A stretch of 64,000 nucleotides of DNA, from assembly GCA_003611805.1 (NCBI GenBank), contig RAYM01000016.1:1-64000 (forward strand). The letters run 5' to 3'. Numbering within the stretch: the stretch's first letter is position 1; the number at the start of each line of letters is the position of its first letter. The notes under the pieces are model-generated. The model saw nothing but the letters and a program-made list of their open reading frames with translations. It did not search any database and had not been told where the DNA came from. Source of the stretch: a bacterium 1xD42-87 (lineage in GTDB: Bacteria; Bacillota; Clostridia; Lachnospirales; Lachnospiraceae). The position numbers and the translations under genes were made by a program. Shown here piece by piece: positions 53,363 through 62,494 of this stretch.

Positions 53363-55079
53363 TTGCAAGCACCCCCTCAAGCAGTTCATTTGTATAGGCA
53401 AACTCTACTTCTATCCGTTTTCCCGGATAGACGTAAATCCTGCGGATCAGGGATTCTACCATTTCCTTTGTCAGTTCCCTGCCGCTTTTTAACCGGAGCA
53501 GGGCACGGGCCGCCGCAAGATATTTCCCTGATACAGTGTCCAGGTTCTTCCTGCCAGCTTCCAGTTCCGCCTTCTGCCGGTTTAAGTCATTAAGCCTGCC
53601 CTCCTGCCGCATCTTATAAGCAACATACTCACTCTGGGTGATAATACCCTCCCGGTATTCCACATATTTTGTCCGTTCATCCTCTTTTGCGGCGGCAATA
53701 TCCCTTTCTGTTTTCCTGATTTTTGCATCAATTCCCGTCCCCGCCGCCCAAAGCTGTTCTTTCACAATTTCCGTATACTTTTTCGGTTTCCCCAGATAGA
53801 CGGAAAACTCTGTTTTAAGGAGCGGCAACAGGATATCCACCAGTTCCGCCTTTGAAATACGGTTTGATGCAGGGCAGCTCTCCACCTTTGTCTGCCCGCC
53901 GTTTATGCAGAAATATCCGTCCAGCCTTGTCTTGCTCCTGTCCGCATAAGTTTTGACATAACTATGCCGTGTCATTTTCCTGCCACATACGCCGCAGTAA
54001 AGCACCCTGTCAAAAATATTCTCCCCGATCGGACATCCTTCTGTCGGATGGGCATGGGATTTCATCCTTTCCTGAAGCCTTTCCCGCACTTTTGCCGCTT
54101 CTGCAAACACCGCCGCATCAATAACAGGTTCGTGGGCGTTTTCTTTTACTACCCATTCTTCTTCCGCTTTGTGGATACGGTTCTTTTCATCCCTTGCGGT
54201 GATGGAAATCCGTCCCTGCACCAGCTTTCCGATATATGTCTCACTTTTCAGGATACGCTCCACTGCGCCTTTATCCCAGCCTTTGTATTCCCCCTGTTCC
54301 GGGTCAAAAAAGACGTTTCCGGTTTTTTTATACATAGACGGCGGGTTGCACTTTTTCCTGTTCAGGTCATCCGCCACCGCCGCATAGCTTCCCGTTTCAA
54401 TAAACAGCCCGAAAATATGCTTTACAATCCCCGCAGTATTTTCATCCGGCACCAGCTTCCGTATTTTCTTATCCCCATGGCAGGCTCCGCCTGCCATTGC
54501 GCTTGTATAGCCGTAGGGCGGCGGCCCTCCCACATAGGAGCCTTCCTGCCGCCTTAGTTTTAAATGCTGCTTTGCCTTTACGGAAAAGTCTTTTGCATAC
54601 ATATCGTTGACAAGGTTTTTTATCTCCGTTGCCATCTGCTTTGTATTGCTTCCCCTGTGCCCCGTATCAAGCCCGTCTGCAACCGCTATGAAGCGGACAC
54701 CCAGGAATGGGAAGATTTTCTCGATATAATTCCCCGCTTCCAGATAGTTACGGCCAAACCGGGAAAGGTCTTTGACCACCACGCAGTCAATGTCACCCAG
54801 CCGTATGTCCTGCATAAGCCTCTGAAACTCGTCACGTTCAAAATTACTCCCCGTCTTCCCCAGGTCTGTATAACGGTCTATGATCTCTATCCGCTCTGTC
54901 CCTTCCCGGTTCAGTTCTTCGATATGCTTTTCCGCGATCTTTACCTGCACTTCCACGGATTCATTCTTTTTCCTGTCCTGGTCTGATGAAAGCCTTGCGT
55001 AAATGCCTGCCCTGTAACATACTTCCACCTCTTTTGTTGCCACAGCGGGGACAAAAGTCCTCTTTGACACTCTCCCCAT
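53355..55079 (-). CDS. Large serine recombinase 2
   Basis: 574 residues from ATG at 55079, sharing one base with the upstream stop (TGATG). Resolvase domain 'AGIYARLSSDQDRKKNESV', 'DLGKTGSNFERDEFQRLMQD', 'VVVKDLSRFGRNYLEAGNYI'. The recombinase region includes 'GGPPPYGYTSAM'; zinc ribbon with 'RVLYCGVCGRKMTRHSYV' and a second Cys pair split by an insert; coiled coil about 455-530. Divergent from recombinases 1 and 3, so not a recent duplication. Confidence 0.93.
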   Translation of the reverse strand: MGRVSKRTFVPAVATKEVEVCYRAGIYARLSSDQDRKKNESVEVQVKIAEKHIEELNREGTERIEIIDRYTDLGKTGSNFERDEFQRLMQDIRLGDIDCVVVKDLSRFGRNYLEAGNYIEKIFPFLGVRFIAVADGLDTGHRGSNTKQMATEIKNLVNDMYAKDFSVKAKQHLKLRRQEGSYVGGPPPYGYTSAMAGGACHGDKKIRKLVPDENTAGIVKHIFGLFIETGSYAAVADDLNRKKCNPPSMYKKTGNVFFDPEQGEYKGWDKGAVERILKSETYIGKLVQGRISITARDEKNRIHKAEEEWVVKENAHEPVIDAAVFAEAAKVRERLQERMKSHAHPTEGCPIGENIFDRVLYCGVCGRKMTRHSYVKTYADRSKTRLDGYFCINGGQTKVESCPASNRISKAELVDILLPLLKTEFSVYLGKPKKYTEIVKEQLWAAGTGIDAKIRKTERDIAAAKEDERTKYVEYREGIITQSEYVAYKMRQEGRLNDLNRQKAELEAGRKNLDTVSGKYLAAARALLRLKSGRELTKEMVESLIRRIYVYPGKRIEVEFAYTNELLEGVLANG

Positions 55080-56827
55080 CAGGCTCCTCCCCTCTCCGAA
55101 CACACCGGGAATTTGGGCGCAGCACAAATTCCTAAGTGAAAAATCCCCGATTTTTCACTTTGCGCTCCACTTTCCGCTGTCTGTGCTTTCGCCGCCCTGT
55201 CCGTCAAGACCTTCCGGCCAATCCCTGCCATGACAGCAAACGTATCCATAAAGTAGAAGTCGATCACAACCTGTTTATTTTCAAAAATATTGATCCGTCT
55301 TACAAGGCTGCTCAGCGTGTGGCGGTCTATCTCTTTCAATTCCACACAATCCTGAAAAGTTTTCAGCCGACCCGCAGAAAGCGCTCCCTTTTTGAACATC
55401 TCCTTAATGAGCTGCTCCTGCTTCTGCATGGCGACCTCCAGTTCTTTCCCTTTCTGCGAAAAGCCGCTGTGCAGGCGTTCAAATTCCTCCTTTGTGACAA
55501 CGCCCTCCCTCAAATCCTCATATAAGCCGGAGCAGAGGGAGTAATATTTATCCTGCTCTTTTTTCAGCCGCCCGATCTCCCTGTCATACCGGGCAACCGC
55601 TTCAAAGTTAGTCTCATACTGCATGGCGCGGTCAAAAAGTTCCTTTTCTTTCAGGAAGGAATTTGCAAATTTTCGGACGCTCTCACAGACGATCTCTTTC
55701 AATGCGCTATCCTCTATGCTGTGTCTGCTGCACCCTTCCCCACGGTTCTTTGTGGAGCAGATGTAATAAACTTTTGCCGTATCCTTATAATGTATCACCC
55801 GTCTTACCATCTGCTGGCCGCAGTCGCCACAGAACAGTATCCCCATGAAAGGGCTGGGCGTTCCCGAATCCGGGCTTCTGCGTCCGTCTGCTTTGAGCAG
55901 GTGCTGTACTACCCCAAAATCATCAGCGGAAACGATTGCTTCATGGGTATTCTCCACCTTTACCCATTCCCCTTTCGGTTTCACGGTATGCTTCTTTACC
56001 TTATAATTAACCTTCTCCGTTTTTCCCTGAACCATATGGCCCAGATAGACCTCATTGGTCAATATCCGCTTTATGGTTGTGCTTCCCCATCCGCTTCTGC
56101 CGGTTCCGGAAAAGCCGCCATGATAGGAAAGCCCCATAGACTTTTTATATTCCTTCGGGGAGAGGATGCCGAGGCTGTTCAGTTTTTCCGCAATCGCGGA
56201 CATCGCCATCCCTTCGATCTTCCATGCGAAAATCCGCCGCACATTCTCCGCCGCATATTCATCAATAACAAGCCTGTTTTTATCTGTGTCACTTTTTTTG
56301 TACCCGTAGGCGGCAAAAGCGGCAATACATTCCCCATTTTTATACTTTACCGCAAGCTGGCTCTTTACCTTTGTGGAAATATCCCGGCAGTAGGAATCGT
56401 TTATGAAATTTTTGACCGGCAGGACAATAGAGCTTTCCCCCGTATCCGCCAATGCACTGTCAAAATGGTCGGTAAGCGCAATGAATCGCACACCAAGAGC
56501 CGGGAAAGTCTTTTGTATGTACCTCCCGGATTCAATGTAATCGCGCCCGAAACGGGACAGGTCTTTCACTACCACGCAGTTCACCCTGCCTGCCTCAATG
56601 TCGCCGATCATCCTCTTAAATTCTGGCCTGTCGAAATTGCTCCCTGAAAAGCCGTCGTCCACATAGATGTCGTAAAGCTCTATGTCCGGCTGCTCCCTTA
56701 AGAATGATTTGATAAGTTCCCTCTGGTTTCCGATGCTGTTGCTCTCGGACTTATTGAAACTGCCCCTGTCCTCGTCATCCTTTGAAAGACGGAGGTACAT
56801 GGCCGCATAGAATTGTTTTTCTTTCAA
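55079..56827 (-). CDS. Large serine recombinase 3
   Basis: About 582 residues; start taken as TTG at 56827 after AGGGG (the frame is open to 56860). Resolvase domain 'YAAMYLRLSKDDEDRGSF', 'DDGFSGSNFDRPEFKRMIGD', 'VVKDLSRFGRDYIESGRYIQ'. Zinc ribbon 'GILFCGDCGQQMVRRVIHY' and 'YYICSTKNRGEGCSRH', coiled coil about 415-500, basic C-terminus. First gene of the coupled recombinase operon. Confidence 0.92.
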   Translation of the reverse strand: MKEKQFYAAMYLRLSKDDEDRGSFNKSESNSIGNQRELIKSFLREQPDIELYDIYVDDGFSGSNFDRPEFKRMIGDIEAGRVNCVVVKDLSRFGRDYIESGRYIQKTFPALGVRFIALTDHFDSALADTGESSIVLPVKNFINDSYCRDISTKVKSQLAVKYKNGECIAAFAAYGYKKSDTDKNRLVIDEYAAENVRRIFAWKIEGMAMSAIAEKLNSLGILSPKEYKKSMGLSYHGGFSGTGRSGWGSTTIKRILTNEVYLGHMVQGKTEKVNYKVKKHTVKPKGEWVKVENTHEAIVSADDFGVVQHLLKADGRRSPDSGTPSPFMGILFCGDCGQQMVRRVIHYKDTAKVYYICSTKNRGEGCSRHSIEDSALKEIVCESVRKFANSFLKEKELFDRAMQYETNFEAVARYDREIGRLKKEQDKYYSLCSGLYEDLREGVVTKEEFERLHSGFSQKGKELEVAMQKQEQLIKEMFKKGALSAGRLKTFQDCVELKEIDRHTLSSLVRRINIFENKQVVIDFYFMDTFAVMAGIGRKVLTDRAAKAQTAESGAQSEKSGIFHLGICAAPKFPVCSERGGA

Positions 56828-56963
56828 CTGTATCACCCCTGACTTTATATTAGCTAACAAGGATAGCCGTTATCCCGCTCATACCTAAAAGCCAGGGCTT
56901 CCACTGAATCAAGTCCTGTCTTTAGATTAACATAACTTTCCCTTCTTTCAAGGAGAATCTGCT

Positions 56964-57233
56964 TCAAATGTGTATCTCCGCAAGCCGCCTTAAATATTCC
57001 TCCATCTTATCGTCAATAGTCGGCCCTTCTTCCATAAAGCGCACTTTCACGATATAGTCCCCGATCCGGTGGACGTATACGTTATTCGTCTGCGCCGCAA
57101 AAGAAGCCAGCTTCTGGGCGACAGGCTTTTTCGTGTCAACCACAATATCCCTTAAATCCGTCAGGCTGTTAATATCCACGCTCCGTATATCCACAGCCGC
57201 CATCTCCTGTAACTTTTCCCTTGTCAGTTCCAT
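56964..57233 (-). CDS. DUF6870-like small protein of mobile elements
   Basis: 89 residues: 'LTREKLQEMAAVDIRSVDIN', 'LTDLRDIVVDTKKPVAQKL', 'NNVYVHRIGDYIVKVRFMEE', 'DDKMEEYLRRLAEIHI'. The pattern matches DUF6870 proteins that I associate with ICE and recombinase cassettes of gut Firmicutes. Function unknown. It lies 137 bases upstream of recombinase 3 in the same direction, with a good GGGCAGGATATG-type start context. Confidence 0.6.
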   Translation of the reverse strand: MELTREKLQEMAAVDIRSVDINSLTDLRDIVVDTKKPVAQKLASFAAQTNNVYVHRIGDYIVKVRFMEEGPTIDDKMEEYLRRLAEIHI

Positions 57234-57607
57234 ATCCTGCCCCCTGGCCGCCTTTCTATATTCTATTTCCCGTTATGGCTGTCCTATCACAAAAATCTGT
57301 CCCCCTATATACCAGCGGGATGGAACACCTTACGCCGCAAACGCCGCCCATTCATCAGAATGCAGCGAAAAAAGACTTGCGGCGTCAGGTCTTACATCCC
57401 GTAAGAAATCCGGCAGATGCTTTCCTGCATGTTTTCCCTCCGAAATTCTTTACGAATATCGCTATCCCCGGCAAAATGCGCTACCGCAAAATCCCGTCCT
57501 GTTGCATTAAAACAACCCTTCTGGTCATTTCTTATCCGATGTAAAAAAGGATGCTCTGGTTTTTACACTCTAAGCATCCTGACCGCAGTTCCTATATGAA
57601 ATTTTTA
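57234..57607 (-). other. Gap with terminator and eroded sequence
   Basis: No confident gene. On the minus strand a terminator (GGATGCT...AGCATCC then TTTTTT, 57544-57579) follows the PIN gene. Beyond it, short frames such as 'FAVAHFAGDSDIRKEF' and 'SLFSLHSDEWAAFAA' look coding-like but are broken by stops, so an eroded mobile-element gene is possible. Confidence 0.4.
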
Positions 57608-58021
57608 TCACATTCCGGCTTCCTCCAGCCATTCAGCCGGTGTTCTTACTGGCAGCAAGACATCTTCAAAATCCCCCCTGTTCACCGTAATGATAAAATC
57701 TGCCCCACTGTTTTTTCCAGTCATATACTGTACACAATCCTCAAAGTCTTTCCACTTCTGTCCAAATGCATCCATGATATCTTTTTCCGTCACGGATAAG
57801 ACAGTTACCAGCTTAAATATATTTTCCATCACCGCATATGTCTGTTCCGTATCATGCAGTACTTTGCAAGTAATATAAAAGAGGTCTGTCACGGAAGATG
57901 CCGTTATATATGCGACATACCCATAATCCTTGATCTTCCTGAACAGTTTCATGGAATCATCGCAGCCCTTCCTATGAAAAACCATGTCAAGGATCACGTT
58001 GGTATCAATCAGCAGTTTCAT
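57608..58021 (-). CDS. PIN-domain toxin (VapC-like)
   Basis: 137 residues. N-terminal 'MKLLIDTNVILDMVFHRKGC' has the first acidic residue (Asp6), 'ASSVTDLFYI' the second region, 'EDCVQYMTGKNSGADFIITV' the third, and 'NRGDFEDVLLPVRTPAEWL' the end. Such ribonucleases cleave tRNA or rRNA. It overlaps the antitoxin gene by 17 bases. Belongs to the mobile cassette. Confidence 0.85.
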   Translation of the reverse strand: MKLLIDTNVILDMVFHRKGCDDSMKLFRKIKDYGYVAYITASSVTDLFYITCKVLHDTEQTYAVMENIFKLVTVLSVTEKDIMDAFGQKWKDFEDCVQYMTGKNSGADFIITVNRGDFEDVLLPVRTPAEWLEEAGM

Positions 58022-58241
58022 ATCTTTCCCGTATCCTTTCTTCCCTGTATTCTTCCAGCGTTTTCCCCGTATCCGGCAAAACGCCTACCAGATTTTGAAA
58101 AATATCATCCAGAGATTCCTCCACGACCGGCTTTTCTATTTTCTGCTGTGAACTGAGAAACTGTACAAAGCTGTATATCACTTCTACCTGACTTTCCGGC
58201 AGGGCATGTAACAGGTTTATCGTTTTTTCCAAAGTTGACAT
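58005..58241 (-). CDS. Antitoxin of the PIN toxin
   Basis: 78 residues, acidic, helical: 'TINLLHALPESQVEVIYSFV' then 'VEESLDDIFQNLVGVLPDTG' and 'LEEYREERIRERYETAD'. It resembles short DUF2281-like antitoxins that precede PIN toxins. Upstream and overlapping, the standard order. The N-terminal part would dimerise and bind DNA and the C-terminal tail would block the toxin; this is inferred from the family. Confidence 0.75.
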   Translation of the reverse strand: MSTLEKTINLLHALPESQVEVIYSFVQFLSSQQKIEKPVVEESLDDIFQNLVGVLPDTGKTLEEYREERIRERYETAD

Positions 58242-58446
58242 TCTTTTCTACCTCCAAACTCACAGAATCCTATGCGTTTTTTATATTATATCATTACTGG
58301 CGCAAATTACTATCACTAACTTTTTCTTTCGTCTATATTTCGTATGAATTCCGTGTAATTTTCGATAGATTAATCACAAAACCAGTGTAAATTGTCATTT
58401 ACCGCCCCTTTTAGGCACATTTTTTACAACACCACTCGGCTTTGTG

Positions 58447-58623
58447 GTATATTAGTGTCAAGTTGCTTGATTTTCGGTTTTCTGGTTAAAAACAGACCCA
58501 CCCTTATCCAATTCTGCTATTTTCGACATGTCAAAAATACTTTCGCAGCAGTTCTTTTCATAGGACTAAATCAGCGGAAACCCTTGGTTTTACTAGCTCC
58601 TTGCTAACTTGACACTATTATAC
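58447..58623. mobile_element. 177-bp inverted-repeat element (MITE-like)
   Basis: Termini GTATATTAGTGTCAAGTT (58447-58464) and, inverted, GTATAATAGTGTCAAGTT (58606-58623): 17 of 18 match. No ORF inside. The TA-rich ends could include a target duplication. The right end encodes the last six codons and stop of the S8 protease gene. The left end also gives TTTGTGGTATATTAG, a promoter-like -10. Could be a MITE or a solo remnant of an IS. Confidence 0.6.
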
Positions 58624-60394
58624 CATAAGCCCCCACCCTCGAATCCGGGTACTCCGCCACGCCCCGGATCGGCTTTGCGCCCTTCCTCAGATACGCCTTC
58701 ACCTTCTCCCCGTACAAATACGGATCATTTTTCATCACTATCCCCCACTGCATCAGCAATGCCGCGGCCCCGGTCGCGAAAGGCGCCGCGAACGAGGTGC
58801 CCGTGACAGGCGAATATCCACCGTCCCTGTTGGGAGCCAGAACGCCTACGCCCGGCGCCACCAGGTCCGGCTTCACAAATGTATCCGAAGTGCGGCTGTT
58901 TACCTGATCCTGATAGAGATACCCCCTGCCGGAAAAGTCCGCGTAAGACTCATACACCGGGTCATAAGCCCCCACCGTCACCACCTTGACCGCCGTGGAG
59001 GGAATCGTGAGCGTCACATCCGGGGTGGTTCTGACAAAACGGGTATCTGCACTGCGGACGGCTTCGGAGGGAAGATAAAAGGTGTAGTTCCCGGTAATGA
59101 CACGCAGTGGACGAAGCTCAAACGTCCATACACCCCGATCCAGATACCGGCTGCCATCCGCCGGAAGAAAATCGAAATAAAGCTCCTGCGCCGTCATATA
59201 AGGAGCCGGTTCCCCGTTGTAGAACAAAATCTCCGTCTGCTGCAGCCGATAAGTCTGTTTACCGGGTCGGTCAGTGTCTACCTGAAACGTCTCCCCGGAC
59301 GGCGACAAGACTGTCACTAAATAGCGGTCGGCATACTCTTTCCACATCTGCACATTCAGACCTCTTTCATAGGCTCCTACCGTCATCTCCACTCTCCTAC
59401 CCCGGTTAGTGACAGTCATGTCTGTTTGATTGACCAAATCAGTTAATCCCGGATCTCCTATTTCCTGCCGCCCCAGACTCCCGCCCACATGACCGCCGGA
59501 TGCCCCTTCATTTCCGCTGCCCACACAGATAACGCTTCTCCCGATCTCCGAGACATTATCCAGGAAACGCTCCAGCAGTGAGGTTCCGTTATGTGCGCCG
59601 TAAGTATTTCCAAAACTCAGATTGACGGCAACCGGCATGGCCAGTTCTACTGCTTTTCTGACCACATAAGTCAATGCCCTCATCAGCTCCGTTGTTCTGG
59701 GAAAAGAGTCTTCTCTCGGTGATCCGAGCCGCACTATGATAAGCTCACTCTCCCTGGCAACTCCCGCATAGGCCGGGCCGCCTTCTCCGCCGTTTCCCGC
59801 AGCGATCCCGGCCACGGCTGTTCCATGTCCGCTCGTGTCGATACTTGGCACAAGCTGCTGCGCCTCCTGCCGGCTGCCTGTCATCAGCGCCTCATTGATC
59901 TGCGCCGCATCAAATTCCCTGCCCAGCACCTGATCCCACAGATACCTGATTCTGGTAGTACCGTCCGCATTCCGGAAATCCTGGTTATAATAGCTGATCC
60001 CCGAATCTATCACCGCCACAAGGACTCCCTTTCCCGTAAGTCCTTCATAGAGCTGACTGCCCGGTGTAAAGCAGGATGCCGTGCTGCCAGAAAGGTCGGA
60101 AAAGAAGAGCCGCTTTGGCTTCTCCACATACTCAATCTGTTCCAACTCCGCCAGCCGGTCCATCTCCGATTCCGGGACAGTAAGAATGGCATATCCCGCA
60201 ATCAGTTCTTCCACCGTAATTCCCCATTCTGCCAGTGCCTGCAGGGAACCGTGATATTTTACAATCACCTCCCAGGTTTTTTCCTCCATATTGTAACCAA
60301 CATTCAACTCCAGGGAACGCTCACGCTCCACAGGTGCCGTGTCGAGCGCCAGATTTAACAGGTTTTCATTTTTCTGAGAATCCATCTTCTTCAC
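58604..60394 (-). CDS. S8 family serine protease (subtilisin-like)
   Basis: 596 residues, no signal peptide. Catalytic triad: Asp in 'GVLVAVIDSGISYYNQDF', His in 'IDTSGHGTAVAGIAAGNG', Ser in 'YSPVTGTSFAAPFATGAAAL'. An N-terminal prodomain-like stretch (residues 20-95) and a long insert between His and Ser (about residues 300-480) match the Csp-like S8 proteases of Lachnospiraceae/Clostridia, some of which act in spore germination. The last residues, 'YGIIVSS', and the stop codon come from the inverted-repeat element, so the native C-terminus has probably been replaced. The start may be GTG at 60394 or ATG at 60385. Confidence 0.92.
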   Translation of the reverse strand: MKKMDSQKNENLLNLALDTAPVERERSLELNVGYNMEEKTWEVIVKYHGSLQALAEWGITVEELIAGYAILTVPESEMDRLAELEQIEYVEKPKRLFFSDLSGSTASCFTPGSQLYEGLTGKGVLVAVIDSGISYYNQDFRNADGTTRIRYLWDQVLGREFDAAQINEALMTGSRQEAQQLVPSIDTSGHGTAVAGIAAGNGGEGGPAYAGVARESELIIVRLGSPREDSFPRTTELMRALTYVVRKAVELAMPVAVNLSFGNTYGAHNGTSLLERFLDNVSEIGRSVICVGSGNEGASGGHVGGSLGRQEIGDPGLTDLVNQTDMTVTNRGRRVEMTVGAYERGLNVQMWKEYADRYLVTVLSPSGETFQVDTDRPGKQTYRLQQTEILFYNGEPAPYMTAQELYFDFLPADGSRYLDRGVWTFELRPLRVITGNYTFYLPSEAVRSADTRFVRTTPDVTLTIPSTAVKVVTVGAYDPVYESYADFSGRGYLYQDQVNSRTSDTFVKPDLVAPGVGVLAPNRDGGYSPVTGTSFAAPFATGAAALLMQWGIVMKNDPYLYGEKVKAYLRKGAKPIRGVAEYPDSRVGAYGIIVSS

Positions 60395-60560
60395 GCTAAA
60401 ATAGTTTTATTATATAGTATTACAGAAGATATAAGTTTGACTGCAATCCACATACATGCTAATATATTTTTATAGTCACCTTGCGTGATGGATACAAATA
60501 ACACCGAAACCGCCGCCGTTATGGGAGGTTTCCCCACCGATGCACATAAGAGGAGAACCT

Positions 60561-61559
60561 ATGGATACGATACATAATACGATACCTGAAAACGCCGCTG
60601 ACACAGAAACTGCCGGACAAGTCACGCCGGAAGCTTATGACAGCCTCTACTCCAAAAAGGACTACGGCACATTGGATTACCCGGTCAACGCCCGCTACCT
60701 TGATCTGCGTAAATCTTACCTGAACTGGATTCGCTGGCACTGGCATGAAGAAATGGAAGTTCTGATTGTCGACCAAGGGATCGCCGTTGTCTCTACCGAT
60801 GACGACTCTTACCTGATCAAGCCGGGTCAGGGGCTCATCATTAACCAGAATGTCATGCACTGTATTCATGCACAGGACAAGAAACAGTGCACCTTTCATT
60901 CCCTGGTCTTCCACCCGGATTTTATTTTCGGCCATAAAAACAATTATCTGCAGACGCAGTATCTGCTTCCCTTGCAAAACAACCAGCTTTTTAAGGTTTT
61001 CTTTCTGGACGAGAGCGCACCCTGGCATGAACGCATGCTGCAGACACTGACGGAAGTCATTGAAGTAAACATGTCGAAAAATTTTGGCTACGAAATCTCC
61101 ACCAAAGGCTACCTGTGCCATTTCTGGGCAGAGCTTCTGCGGCAGCTCCCACAGAAAGAAGCTGTCATGCCCTCGCGGGTATCCCCGGATGAACAGCGTG
61201 TCAAGGAAGCCATGCTTTATATCAGGACCCATCACGCAGAGCCACTGACGCTGCAGGAAATTGCCGACAGCATCCATGTCAGCAAAAGCGAGTGCTGCCG
61301 CTGTTTTGCGCGAACTCTGCAAATGAGCCCCTTCGAGTATCTGATGAAATATCGGATCTATGAATCCACCAAAAAGCTGATGGATCCCGGGCAGGATTTC
61401 AGTTCCATAGCCAACCTGGCTCTCTCCGTGGGTTTCAACAATACCAGCTACTATAATAAACTATTTAAAAAGTTTCTCGGCTGTACGCCCACATACTATC
61501 GGAAGCACAAAGTGCTGCATCAGGAGCCGGAACGCGGCACAATGTCCTACTTCCTGTAA
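60561..61559 (+). CDS. AraC-family transcriptional regulator
   Basis: 332 residues from ATG at 60561 (AGAGGAG upstream). N-terminal cupin-type sensor: 'WIRWHWHEEMEVLIVDQGI' and 'IKPGQGLIINQNVMHCIHAQ'. The C-terminal double HTH: 'LTLQEIADSIHVSKSECCRC', 'FARTLQMSPFEYLMKYRIYE' and 'IANLALSVGFNNTSYYNKLF'. Such regulators sense sugars or glycans. Its target is not adjacent in an obvious way; the divergent S8 protease gene is a candidate. Confidence 0.93.
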   Translation: MDTIHNTIPENAADTETAGQVTPEAYDSLYSKKDYGTLDYPVNARYLDLRKSYLNWIRWHWHEEMEVLIVDQGIAVVSTDDDSYLIKPGQGLIINQNVMHCIHAQDKKQCTFHSLVFHPDFIFGHKNNYLQTQYLLPLQNNQLFKVFFLDESAPWHERMLQTLTEVIEVNMSKNFGYEISTKGYLCHFWAELLRQLPQKEAVMPSRVSPDEQRVKEAMLYIRTHHAEPLTLQEIADSIHVSKSECCRCFARTLQMSPFEYLMKYRIYESTKKLMDPGQDFSSIANLALSVGFNNTSYYNKLFKKFLGCTPTYYRKHKVLHQEPERGTMSYFL

Positions 61560-61594
61560 CTCTTTTCACCACCTGTATATTTATACCTTCTTAA

Positions 61595-61626
61595 AACAGC
61601 CGTATCTCTCTGCCGGCTGTTTTTTC
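61595..61626 (+). terminator. Intrinsic terminator of the AraC gene
   Basis: AACAGCCG (61595-61602)/CGGCTGTT (61614-61621), then TTTTC. It lies 36 bases after the stop. Confidence 0.8.
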
Positions 61627-61783
61627 TCTAGTGACATGTAATATATAACACCCTAAAGTTAAATATAATTACTTTATGTAAAATATACTTGACATTCATT
61701 TCCCATCGTGCTATCCTGTGAACTACAGATGGAAACAACCCCTGTCTGTTGAAAGGTCAGGGAAAGGAGGCAGGTGTCTATCT

Positions 61784-61996
61784 ATGAAAAATCTGAGGCT
61801 GAAACTGGCACGCATGGAAAAAGATATGTCCCAGACCGAGTTAGCGAAACGTGTCGGCGTCACCAGGCAGACCATCGGCATGGTGGAATCCGGCGATTAT
61901 AACCCGACCCTAAATCTGTGTATACAAATCTGTAAAGAACTTGGCAAAACGTTAGATGATTTATTCTGGGAGGATAATGACAATGAAATGGTTTAA
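61784..61996 (+). CDS. XRE-family small HTH regulator
   Basis: 70 residues from ATG at 61784 (GGAAAGGAGG 10 bases upstream, slightly long). The whole protein is one HTH_3 domain: 'KLARMEKDMSQTELAKRVGV', 'TRQTIGMVESGDYNPTLNLC', ending 'LGKTLDDLFWEDND'. It overlaps the next gene by 14 bases. Short one-domain regulators of this type usually control the membrane protein genes they precede. Confidence 0.92.
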   Translation: MKNLRLKLARMEKDMSQTELAKRVGVTRQTIGMVESGDYNPTLNLCIQICKELGKTLDDLFWEDNDNEMV

Positions 61997-62471
61997 CAGG
62001 AAGAATAATTTAGATGAAATGCAGGAGCTAAAACTCTTAAAATTAGAAAGCAGAGGCTTCTGGCTCGGCTTTATCGGTCTCTTTCTTTCCATCGTTGTGC
62101 AGATTGTTATATATGGTTCAGAAAATACAAGAGAAGTGTATGCCGGTGAGTTCATCGTATTCCTCTGCATGGGCATTTACCTGATAGCCGAATGTCTTCG
62201 CAACGGCATCTGGGGCAGACACTTATCAGCGACTCCAGCAGTCAATATCGGCTTAAGTCTGCTTGCGGCAGCGGTGACAGGTCTTTTTAACGCCATTGTC
62301 TCCTACCGCAATTACCATGACGCCACCGCCGCGTTTAGCGTCTTTATCGTATACTTCCTCATGCTCAGCATAGTGATTTCTGTCACACTTACCGTCTGTT
62401 CCGCGCTCTACCGCCGCAGGAGAAGACACCTGGAAGAAGATGGAGACGATAAACCAACTCATAAAATATAA
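61983..62471 (+). CDS. DUF6773-like membrane protein
   Basis: 162 residues from ATG at 61983. Four predicted spans (about residues 22-42, 53-72, 86-106, 117-140) and a basic C-terminal tail ('YRRRRRHLEEDGDD'). The start 'MKWFNRKNNLDEMQELKLLK' and 'ESRGFWLGFIGLFLSIVVQI' match my memory of DUF6773, which is regularly preceded by an XRE regulator. Function unknown. Confidence 0.7.
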   Translation: MKWFNRKNNLDEMQELKLLKLESRGFWLGFIGLFLSIVVQIVIYGSENTREVYAGEFIVFLCMGIYLIAECLRNGIWGRHLSATPAVNIGLSLLAAAVTGLFNAIVSYRNYHDATAAFSVFIVYFLMLSIVISVTLTVCSALYRRRRRHLEEDGDDKPTHKI

Positions 62472-62494
62472 AAGATATAGGAGAGAGAAAACAA

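Noticed and set aside
60519..61322. 267-residue minus-strand frame opposite the AraC gene
   Set aside because: The plus strand encodes a clear AraC regulator with ribosome site and terminator; the minus frame has no family features.
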